A DNA stretch of 9,669 nucleotides from a bacterium (lineage in GTDB: Bacteria > Patescibacteriota > Minisyncoccia > UBA6257 > 2-01-FULL-56-20): contig JAKABL010000025.1 in NCBI GenBank assembly GCA_021801885.1, forward strand, positions 1-9,669, given 5' to 3'. Numbering within the stretch: position 1 is the stretch's first letter; each line of letters begins with the position of its first letter. Shown piece by piece: positions 5,038-9,669 of this stretch. A program made the translations under genes and the position numbers. The notes below the pieces were generated by a model. The model saw nothing but the letters and a program-made list of their open reading frames with translations, was not told where the DNA came from and did not search any database.

Positions 5038-6342
5038 ATGAACAAAAAACGCAAAATCCTTCAGTCCGTCATTGTGGTCATCCTCGGCCTCGTTCTCGTG
5101 GGAAGCGGTTTCTTCCTTGGGTGGAGCACGGGAAGAAATTATCCGCAACATATCACCGTTACGGATGCGGCGAACATTTTCCCGAATGCGAGCAGCACGG
5201 CGGCTCCTGCGGATTTCAGCGTATTTTGGCAGGCATGGAACGACCTTAACCAATATTATCTTCGCAATCCGAGCACGACGCCCCAGCAAAAGCTTTATGG
5301 CGCCATCAACGGCCTTCTTGCCTCCACGGGCGATCCGTACACCGAATTCTTCGATCCGCAGGACAGCCAGCAGTTCCAGGGCGATCTTACGGGGAATTTC
5401 GGCGGGATAGGCGCCGTGCTCGGCACGAACGCCTCGGGATCGATCATCATCGATTCCACGCTCCCCGGCACGCCTGCCGCGAACGCAGGGCTTAAGGGCG
5501 AGGATATTATTGAGGCGGTCAATGGCACCTCCACGGCGTCCATGGACCTCAATACCGTAGTGAACGAGATCCGCGGTCCGGTAGGTTCCACGGTCACGCT
5601 TTCCATCATGAGGAGCGGCTGGACATCGCCCCATAATTTTGCGATCGTGCGGGCGAACATCAACGTTCCCACCGTGCAGTTCGCAATGAAGGGGCAGATC
5701 GCCGTCATTACGCTGAACGAATTCACGCAGGATGCCGATACCGAGTTCTATAAGGCCCTTCAGAAGGCGGTCGCGGCGAATGCCCAGGGGATCGTGCTCG
5801 ATCTCCGCGGCAATCCCGGAGGATATCTCCAGGTAGCGGTGGACATCGCGGGGTATTTCCTCAAGCCCGGGTCGCAGGTCGTGAAGGAAGTGGGCCGTGC
5901 GGTCCCGACGGAGAATTTCACGGCGCAGGGCAATGGCGCGCTTGATACGATGCCCATGGCGGTCCTCATCGACGGCAACACCGCATCGGCGGCCGAGATC
6001 CTTTCCGGTGCGCTCAATAACGACCGCGGCGTGCCGCTCATCGGTGAAAAGAGCTTTGGAAAAGGAACCGTTCAGCAGCTCTTCACCCTCTCCGATGGTT
6101 CTTCGCTCAAGATCACCGTGGCACATTGGGTGCTCCCGAACGGCAAGATCCTTGATCATAACGGCCTCATCCCGAACTACGTGGTGACGCCGACCGCGAC
6201 GGACATCAAGAATGGCACCGACGTACAGCTCGCGAAGGCGCTCCAGATCGTGCAGGACGAGATCAACGGCACGGCGCTTCCCGCCTCGAATGCTTCCACG
6301 ATCGCGAGCTCGACCGGCATCATGCCGGCGCCGGTGCAATAG
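5038..6342 (+). CDS. S41 family C-terminal processing peptidase (CtpA/Prc-like)
   Basis: This 434-aa carboxyl-terminal processing protease has a Ser-Lys dyad and cleaves envelope proteins near their C-termini. An N-terminal membrane anchor (about 8-30, QSVIVVILGLVLVGSGFFLG) places the catalytic part outside the cytoplasm. A helical region (about 55-118) leads into a PDZ domain (about 121-205), with GIGAVLG at 123-129 and AGLKGEDIIEAVNG at 150-163. The S41 core follows: VLDLRGNPGGYL (253-264), catalytic Ser317 in GNTASAAEIL and Lys342 in SFGKGTVQ. The 25-residue spacing equals that of Ser430 and Lys455 in E. coli Prc. The C-terminal tail (about 412-434) is Ser/Thr/Ala/Pro-rich. The gene has its own promoter right after prfB and is followed by a GC-rich hairpin before rplI. 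The substrate is unknown; the secreted coiled-coil protein at 8362-9249 is one envelope candidate, without evidence. Confidence 0.95.
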   Translation: MNKKRKILQSVIVVILGLVLVGSGFFLGWSTGRNYPQHITVTDAANIFPNASSTAAPADFSVFWQAWNDLNQYYLRNPSTTPQQKLYGAINGLLASTGDPYTEFFDPQDSQQFQGDLTGNFGGIGAVLGTNASGSIIIDSTLPGTPAANAGLKGEDIIEAVNGTSTASMDLNTVVNEIRGPVGSTVTLSIMRSGWTSPHNFAIVRANINVPTVQFAMKGQIAVITLNEFTQDADTEFYKALQKAVAANAQGIVLDLRGNPGGYLQVAVDIAGYFLKPGSQVVKEVGRAVPTENFTAQGNGALDTMPMAVLIDGNTASAAEILSGALNNDRGVPLIGEKSFGKGTVQQLFTLSDGSSLKITVAHWVLPNGKILDHNGLIPNYVVTPTATDIKNGTDVQLAKALQIVQDEINGTALPASNASTIASSTGIMPAPVQ

Positions 6343-6347
6343 GAATG

Positions 6348-6369
6348 CGTCGTCCTGGCGCGGACGACG
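6348..6369 (+). terminator. GC-rich hairpin between the peptidase gene and rplI
   Basis: CGTCGTCC-TGGCGC-GGACGACG is a perfect 8-bp stem starting five nt after the stop codon. It is followed by TT but no T-run. It may be an atypical terminator or an mRNA 3'-end stabiliser. Confidence 0.5.
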
Positions 6370-6397
6370 TTGCGGAGCGGGCGTGGTGTAGTATAGA
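6370..6397 (+). promoter_or_regulatory. Candidate promoter for rplI
   Basis: TTGCGG (6370-6375), a 16-bp spacer and TATAGA (6392-6397) predict a start near 6404 and a leader of about 25 nt. The leader has no Shine-Dalgarno site; an AT-rich CAATTTTT precedes the ATG. Confidence 0.45.
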
Positions 6398-6428
6398 GCA
6401 TAGGCAAGAAATCCAACGATCAATTTTT

Positions 6429-6878
6429 ATGAAGGTAATCTTTTTGCAGGATGTGCGCGGCGTCGGACGGAGGCACGACATCAAGGAGGTGAGTGACGGC
6501 TATGCCCGGAACTTCCTGTTCCCGAACAAGCTTGCCGAGACCGCAACGGAGTCATCGCTCAAGAAGCTTCACGAGATGAAGGCGGCGCATGATGCCGCGG
6601 AGGCCGCGCTCATAAAACAAATGGAGGAAATGAAGCGGGCCATGGAGGGCGTCACCATCCAGTTTGCGCTGAAGGCCGACAAGTCCGGCGCGCCGTTCGC
6701 ATCGGTCAACAAGGATACCATCCTCACCGCGCTTCGCGATCATAAGTTCATTACGACCGAGCGCGTCGGCGTGGAACTCAAGTATCCCATCAAGGAATTC
6801 GGCGAGCATACCGTCCTCGTCGATCTCAAAAAAGGCGTGGTCGCCCGACTGAAGATCAAGGTGGTAAGAGAAGAATGA
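6429..6878 (+). CDS. rplI: 50S ribosomal protein L9 (bL9)
   Basis: This 149-aa protein has the same length as E. coli L9. The N-terminal RNA-binding domain shows MKVIFLQDVRGVG (1-13), the conserved VSDGYARNFLFP (21-32) and N33-K34, which contact 23S rRNA at the base of the L1 stalk. A long connecting helix (about 41-75, rich in Lys, Glu and Ala) links to the C-terminal domain, with FASVNKDTI at 90-98 and IKEFGEHTV at 121-129. The ATG at 6429 is chosen because it starts the canonical MKVIFL; the longer frame from 6345 runs through the hairpin and promoter. The gene stands alone rather than beside rpsF, ssb or rpsR, as in many bacteria. It converges on rpmA across a shared terminator. Confidence 0.97.
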   Translation: MKVIFLQDVRGVGRRHDIKEVSDGYARNFLFPNKLAETATESSLKKLHEMKAAHDAAEAALIKQMEEMKRAMEGVTIQFALKADKSGAPFASVNKDTILTALRDHKFITTERVGVELKYPIKEFGEHTVLVDLKKGVVARLKIKVVREE

Positions 6879-6888
6879 CGACAGCATA

Positions 6889-6920
6889 AAAAAATCTCCT
6901 CATGCATGAGGAGATTTTTT
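6889..6920. terminator. Bidirectional intrinsic terminator (rplI / rpmA)
   Basis: This is a perfect 32-nt palindrome with a 10-nt inverted core (ATCTCCTCAT/ATGAGGAGAT) flanked by six A and six T. It works as stem plus T-run on both strands and lies between the convergent rplI (+) and rpmA (-). Confidence 0.92.
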
Positions 6921-6936
6921 GGTTCGGGTGAGGATG

Positions 6937-7212
6937 TTATATTGCCACACTCACGATCGTCGCCTTTTTCCGTGAGCCGTCGAAGCGGGTCTTCGTCCGC
7001 TGGGTGAACTTCACCACGCCGTTCTTTGCGGCAAAGATCGTATCATCGTCCGCACGGATCACGTTCGTACCGGGCACGTATTTCGTGCCGCGCTGGCGCA
7101 AGATGATCTGACCGACCATAACCTTCTGACCGTCCTGGAGCTTGATCCCGAGGCGTTTCGAGATGGAATCGCGCCCGAGCTTGGTAGAACCTATTGCTTT
7201 AGTATGTGCCAT
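6937..7212 (-). CDS. rpmA: 50S ribosomal protein L27 (bL27)
   Basis: This 91-aa L27 is a bacterial large-subunit protein whose N-terminus reaches toward the peptidyl-transferase centre. The start MAHTKAIGSTKLGRDSISKR is the standard mature-type N-terminus, so there is no cleavable extension of the kind known in Firmicutes. Family signatures include RQRGTKYVPGTNV (39-51), DDDTIFAAKNGVVKF (55-69) and the C-terminal basic segment. The ATG at 7212 matches this canonical beginning; the frame is open further up to 7275, but that region is promoter. L27 is usually downstream of rplU (L21); here it stands alone. Its promoter is the strongest in the window, yet there is no Shine-Dalgarno site in the leader of about 28 nt. 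Confidence 0.96.
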   Translation of the reverse strand: MAHTKAIGSTKLGRDSISKRLGIKLQDGQKVMVGQIILRQRGTKYVPGTNVIRADDDTIFAAKNGVVKFTQRTKTRFDGSRKKATIVSVAI

Positions 7213-7232
7213 GACAGAGGGTGGGGAATTGA

Positions 7233-7261
7233 TTAAATACCTTGCCATTCTATGGTAGAAT
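7233..7261 (+). promoter_or_regulatory. Promoter for the exonuclease gene
   Basis: The extended -10 TGGTAGAAT (hexamer 7256-7261) lies 7 nt before the ATG at 7269, implying a leaderless transcript. A weak -35, TTAAAT (7233-7238), is at 17-bp spacing. The hexamer is the mirror image of the rpmA -10. Confidence 0.65.
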
Positions 7262-7275
7262 GCGGGTAATGTCAA
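7247..7275 (-). promoter_or_regulatory. Strong promoter for rpmA
   Basis: On the minus strand, a consensus -35 TTGACA (7275-7270), a 17-bp spacer and the -10 TAGAAT (7252-7247) predict a start near 7240. The -35 overlaps the first codons of the divergent exonuclease gene. Confidence 0.85.
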
Positions 7276-7991
7276 CCGCGACCCAGAAGCTCATTTTCGA
7301 TATCGAAACGGTGGGCGAGGATTTTGACGCGCTCGATAAGGCGACGCGGGAGAACCTTACCCGTTGGATCAGGCGGGAATCCGCCAATGAAGAGGAATAT
7401 AAGCTGGCGCTTGAGGACCTTAAAAACGGCCTTGGATTCTCGCCGCTCACGGGTCGCATTGTCGCCATCGGCGCGCTCGACTGCCATAAGAACGAAGGTG
7501 CGGTGTACTATCAGGCCCCGGGGCAGCGCAACGCGGAACGCAAAGAGGAGGGCATTACGTTCAAGCAGATGACGGAACAGGAGATGATCAGAAAGTTTTG
7601 GGAGCTCGCGGCGCGATACCAGGTTTTCATCACGTTCAATGGAAGGGCGTTCGACGTGCCGTTCCTCATGATCCGTTCCGCGGTGAACGGCGTGCGGCCT
7701 GCAAAGGACCTCATGCGCGGCCGTTATCTTTACCAGAACAGCCCCGAAGCGCTCCACATCGACCTTGCCGAACAGCTTTCGTTCTACGGCGCGGTGCGGC
7801 GGAAGGGGAGCCTGCATCTTTGGAGCCGTGCCTTCGGCATTCCGAGCCCCAAGTCGAGCGGGGTGACGGGGGACGATGTCGGTCCGCTCTTTCGGAGGGG
7901 CCGATTTTTCGACATTGCGAAATATAATGCCGGCGATTTGCGGGCCACTCGAGAGCTCTATGTGAAGTGGGAGCAGTATCTTCAATTTTGA
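7269..7991 (+). CDS. PolB-type DEDDy 3'-5' exonuclease (RNase H fold)
   Basis: This 240-aa stand-alone 3'-5' exonuclease is related to the proofreading domain of family B polymerases. ExoI is IFDIETVG (Asp11, Glu13). ExoII is ITFNGRAFDVPFL (Asn124, Asp129). ExoIII is KYNAGDLRAT (Tyr219, Asp223), giving the DEDDy metal-binding set. Asp165 in HIDLAEQL is also typical of the group, and IPSPKSSGVTGDDV (191-204) is a family-like loop. No polymerase domain follows, so it is probably a DNA or RNA trimming or repair nuclease in the cytoplasm; the substrate is unknown. The ATG at 7269 is chosen over the upstream in-frame start at 7242 because the promoter -10 lies in between and MSTATQKLIFDIET begins the fold directly. 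It diverges from rpmA. Confidence 0.88.
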   Translation: MSTATQKLIFDIETVGEDFDALDKATRENLTRWIRRESANEEEYKLALEDLKNGLGFSPLTGRIVAIGALDCHKNEGAVYYQAPGQRNAERKEEGITFKQMTEQEMIRKFWELAARYQVFITFNGRAFDVPFLMIRSAVNGVRPAKDLMRGRYLYQNSPEALHIDLAEQLSFYGAVRRKGSLHLWSRAFGIPSPKSSGVTGDDVGPLFRRGRFFDIAKYNAGDLRATRELYVKWEQYLQF

Positions 7992-8072
7992 TCGCAGTCT
8001 CAAGGGATGCGTGAAAAGAGGTTGTGCGTTCTCTTGAAAAAATCTTGATCGTTCGTGTGGCAACATGGAGGT

Positions 8073-8243
8073 ATGCGCGTGCGGTCACGATGGGTTTTTG
8101 GCGGGATAATATTCCTCGTCGCGACGTTCGCGTTCGCCGTGGGATACATCGTGTGCGGCGAAGAGCGTCACGCGCCGATCATCATCGAGGCATGCGGGAC
8201 GGTCGCGCCTGCGCCGGGTTTCGCGACCTCATCGTCGCCGTAA
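8073..8243 (+). CDS. Small single-pass membrane protein, 56 aa
   Basis: This is a short protein with a basic start (MRVRSRW), one membrane helix (about 8-27, VFGGIIFLVATFAFAVGYIV) and a short outer tail containing APIIIEACG and ending TSSSP. From memory, Parcubacteria encode many small proteins in which one helix is followed by a segment close to APIIIEKC, so this looks like a lineage-typical small membrane protein; I cannot confirm it here. A GGAGG lies only one nt before the ATG, too near to be a normal ribosome site. An in-frame GTG at 8055 is a possible alternative start. No clear promoter is seen. A strong bidirectional terminator follows. Function unknown. Confidence 0.6.
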   Translation: MRVRSRWVFGGIIFLVATFAFAVGYIVCGEERHAPIIIEACGTVAPAPGFATSSSP

Positions 8244-8291
8244 GCCGATCTTGCCGTGCGCATACGGGGAAGTGGGCACGGTCGTCCTATC

Positions 8292-8321
8292 AAAAAAGAA
8301 CCGCTGCAGCGGTTCTTTTTT
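8292..8321. terminator. Bidirectional intrinsic terminator, perfect 30-nt palindrome
   Basis: AAAAAAGAACCGCTG and its exact reverse complement abut with no spacer. The usable hairpin is about 7 bp of GAACCGC/GCGGTTC with a TGCA loop, with A/T runs of six on both sides. It serves the small membrane protein gene (+) and the convergent secreted-protein gene (-). Confidence 0.93.
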
Positions 8322-8361
8322 GTCATCGGTCGCGGAATGCGATCGTGTGGTTGCGGATCCG

Positions 8362-9249
8362 TTAAGCGACCTTCGTGCTTCCCTGGGAAGCGTTCGGTGC
8401 CGCCGTTGCGGGCGCTATGGGCTTCGCCTGCGTATCCGCAGCGGCGTTCCCGGAAGTCGGCGCGGGAGGCGCTTTCGGAGAAGGTGCGGCGGATTGTTGG
8501 ACTGTCGGTGCCTTTGCCTCCTTCTCGGGCCAGAACAGGATCGCGAGGATCGCGAGCACGAGGAGAATGATCGCGAGCACCGGCCAGTTGGATGCGGTGA
8601 ACGACCAGATGGACGAAGCTTGCGCCGTCGTCTGCACGGGGTTCGCCGCGGTAGCGGTCGCAGTGCCCGTTGAGGGCGAGGTCGTGGCGGGCGCCGCCTG
8701 GGCTACGCCCGTGGCGGTATGCGTGTTCGTCGCGCCGTTACCGGTCGCGGCGGCCGCACTGCCCGTATTCGCTGCCGGCGTGGTCACCGCAACCTGGCTT
8801 CCTTGGCCTGCCTGGGAGATCTCGCCGGAGATGGCCGAGACCGTACCTTGCATGCTACCGAGCGTCGAGGCGATGGCCGAGATCTGAGTGGCGTTCATGT
8901 TCGGATTCGCCTGAAGCGTGTCCCGAAGGGTAACAAGGGCAGATCCGAGCTGGGAAAGCACGCCATTGAAATAGGCCGCCTGGCTCGCCGAAATGCCGGT
9001 CGCTCCCTGCGTTCCCGAAGGGGTCGCGGTCGCCGCGGCGCCGGTGCCGAGCTGGCTGTCGCCCGCGGGAATCATCCCCGCCTGCAACTCGAGGTTGATG
9101 AGGGTCGCCTTTGCGACGTCGAGCTCCTGCTGGAGCGCTGCGGTATTTTCCGTGTTCGTCGTGACGGTCTGCGCGTGCACGATACCCGTGCGTACGCCGA
9201 ACATCGCGACTGCGGCCGTCACTACCGCAAAGAAAAATAACTTTTTCAT
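8362..9249 (-). CDS. Hypothetical secreted, membrane-anchored Ala/Thr-rich protein
   Basis: I do not recognise this 295-aa family. It has a clear signal peptide (MKKLFFFAVVTAAVAMFG..., probable cleavage after VHA at 26). Two helical, coiled-coil-like segments (about 35-57 and 88-146, with regularly spaced Leu, Ile and Ala) are separated by a Gly/Ala/Thr linker. A low-complexity Ala/Thr/Ser/Gly stretch (about 150-212) follows, then a membrane helix (221-240, NWPVLAIILLVLAILAILFW). The cytoplasmic tail is Pro/Ala/Lys-rich. The layout suits a cell-surface stalk or envelope tether. The ATG at 9249 is chosen because it begins the signal peptide; the upstream frame to 9303 adds a hydrophilic segment overlapping a possible promoter. 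The 5' leader is A-rich without a Shine-Dalgarno site. The gene ends at a bidirectional terminator and diverges from typA. Confidence 0.85.
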   Translation of the reverse strand: MKKLFFFAVVTAAVAMFGVRTGIVHAQTVTTNTENTAALQQELDVAKATLINLELQAGMIPAGDSQLGTGAAATATPSGTQGATGISASQAAYFNGVLSQLGSALVTLRDTLQANPNMNATQISAIASTLGSMQGTVSAISGEISQAGQGSQVAVTTPAANTGSAAAATGNGATNTHTATGVAQAAPATTSPSTGTATATAANPVQTTAQASSIWSFTASNWPVLAIILLVLAILAILFWPEKEAKAPTVQQSAAPSPKAPPAPTSGNAAADTQAKPIAPATAAPNASQGSTKVA

Positions 9250-9298
9250 ATAAGGTGTTGTTTTTTTATTTGCAATACTGACGACCTTTCGATCGTGC

Positions 9299-9328
9299 GT
9301 CATAGAGAACTGACTATTTGGTTTTCAA
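9299..9328 (-). promoter_or_regulatory. Candidate proximal promoter for the secreted-protein gene
   Basis: On the minus strand, TTGAAA (9328-9323), an 18-bp spacer and TATGAC (9304-9299) predict a start near 9292 and a leader of about 43 nt. Confidence 0.4.
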
Positions 9329-9403
9329 GGTGCGGTATACGTCTTTTATATCTGCCTTACCACGGCAAATCCCCACCTTGCGATGGGTTCTGGTTCTGCC
9401 CGT

Positions 9404-9434
9404 ATTATACGGCCGAAAGGGGGTACCTTTGCAA
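9404..9434 (-). promoter_or_regulatory. Candidate distal promoter for the secreted-protein gene
   Basis: A perfect -10 TATAAT (9409-9404) reads on the minus strand with TTGCAA (9434-9429) at a slightly long 19-bp spacing. The predicted start is near 9397, giving a leader of about 150 nt. The -10 lies inside a small palindrome, CCGTA-TTA-TACGG (9400-9412). Confidence 0.45.
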
Positions 9435-9438
9435 GTGG

Positions 9439-9467
9439 TTGCGCGTTGCGCCCATTTTTGCTATTAT
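9439..9467 (+). promoter_or_regulatory. Promoter for typA
   Basis: TTGCGC (9439-9444), a 17-bp spacer and the extended -10 TGCTATTAT (hexamer 9462-9467) predict a transcription start around 9474, which is the first base of a long stem. The leader before typA would be about 142 nt. Confidence 0.6.
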
Positions 9468-9473
9468 TTTGCC

Positions 9474-9550
9474 GTAAGGACCGAATTCCAAAGTCCATAG
9501 GGTTCCGGTATTACCGGTCCTTTCATTGGCCCTTGGAATTTGGTTCTTAT
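9474..9550 (+). promoter_or_regulatory. Long hairpin in the typA 5' leader
   Basis: Bases 9474-9491 pair with 9533-9550 over 18 consecutive positions, with three G-U wobbles and no mismatch. Inside, CCA (9495-9497) can pair with TGG (9527-9529), and CCGGT (9505-9509) with ACCGG (9513-9517) around an ATT loop. The wobbles and the start at the predicted transcription start suggest an RNA element rather than a protein-binding palindrome. No T-run follows, so it is not a simple terminator. The rest of the 9250-9615 gap holds the promoters listed separately; I see no gene in it. Confidence 0.65.
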
Positions 9551-9590
9551 TTACTATGTGGCCTTTTCTCTCGGTATAGGGTCCTTTCAT
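9516..9590 (+). repeat. 11-nt direct repeat in the typA leader
   Basis: GGTCCTTTCAT occurs exactly at 9516-9526 and 9580-9590, 64 nt apart. Both copies contain GGTCCTT, which is complementary to AAGGACC in the 5' arm of the long stem (9476-9482). Confidence 0.8.
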
Positions 9591-9615
9591 CCGAACAAAT
9601 AACCATCCAATTTTT

Positions 9616-9669
9616 ATGGATATACGAAATATCGCCATCATCGCCCATGTGGATCACGGGAAAACGACC
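9616..9669 (+). CDS. typA: TypA/BipA-type translational GTPase (5' end only)
   Basis: Only the first 18 residues are in the window: MDIRNIAIIAHVDHGKTT. This is the start of the GTPase G1 (P-loop) region of a translation-factor GTPase. The wording RNIAIIAHVDHGKTT matches TypA/BipA; LepA normally has IIAHIDHGKST and EF-G has IMAHIDAGKTTT. TypA associates with the ribosome and supports 50S assembly and stress or low-temperature growth. The ATG at 9616 is the only sensible start, and an AT-rich CAATTTTT rather than a Shine-Dalgarno site precedes it, as in rplI. The unusually long structured leader sets it apart from its leaderless neighbours. The subfamily call rests on very few residues. Confidence 0.8.
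   Translation, partial: MDIRNIAIIAHVDHGKTT

Noticed and set aside
3922..6423. 833-codon open frame on the minus strand
   Set aside because: It lies entirely antisense to prfB and the S41 peptidase, both unmistakable. Its translation is rich in Arg, His and Asp without any domain, as expected for a GC-rich shadow frame.
8000..8037. Inverted repeat TCAAGGGA/TCTCTTGA after the exonuclease gene
   Set aside because: The arms can pair with one G-U, but the loop is long and the sequence after it is a run of A, so it does not look like a terminator for the upstream gene.
1..9669. CRISPR array, transposon, toxin-antitoxin or defence cassette
   Set aside because: I found no regularly spaced repeats, transposase motifs, terminal inverted repeats around genes, or recognisable defence domains. 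The identified genes are housekeeping or small hypothetical ones.

Overview
The window looks like a chromosomal segment of a Candidate Phyla Radiation (Patescibacteria) genome, most likely Parcubacteria-like. This is inferred from the compact single-gene transcription units, the small lineage-style membrane proteins, the short L27, and tRNA genes without encoded CCA. L9 is present, which argues against Microgenomates, a group generally reported to lack it. Release factor 2 is present and TGA is used as a stop by several genes, so the standard bacterial code applies and the UGA=Gly lineages (Gracilibacteria, Absconditabacteria) are unlikely. Most of the window is fairly GC-rich; only the 9250-9615 gap is visibly AT-richer.

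Layout. (1) 1-2709, minus strand: a tRNA-Ser(CGA) leads into a SpoU-family rRNA 2'-O-methyltransferase, then a COG1092-type SAM methyltransferase, then an HtrA-like serine protease cut by the left window edge. (2) 2710-3161, minus strand: a 71-aa Cys/His protein with the only well-spaced Shine-Dalgarno site in the window, followed by a terminator. (3) 3162-3590: four tRNA genes, Arg(CCU) on minus and Ala(GGC), Ser(UGA), Thr(CGU) on plus. (4) 3612-6878, plus strand: an 89-aa charged protein, prfB with the classic programmed +1 frameshift, an S41 C-terminal processing peptidase and ribosomal protein L9. (5) 6937-7991: L27 on minus and a PolB-type DEDDy 3'-5' exonuclease on plus, diverging from interleaved promoters. 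(6) 8073-9249: a 56-aa membrane protein on plus converges, across a perfect palindromic terminator, on a minus-strand secreted and membrane-anchored low-complexity protein. (7) 9250-9669: a 366-nt regulatory gap holding divergent promoters and a long hairpin, then the first 18 codons of a TypA/BipA-type GTPase.

The content is mainly translation (RF2, L9, L27, TypA, two rRNA-methyltransferase-like proteins, five tRNAs) plus proteolysis (HtrA, Ctp) and nucleic-acid processing. I see no mobile element, CRISPR array, phage gene or defence cassette. The most interesting signals are regulatory. A good -10 box sits only 6-9 nt before the ATG of at least five genes, implying leaderless mRNAs. Two divergent gene pairs use interleaved promoters. 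typA appears to have a roughly 140-nt leader that opens with an 18-bp stem and has competing alternative pairings.
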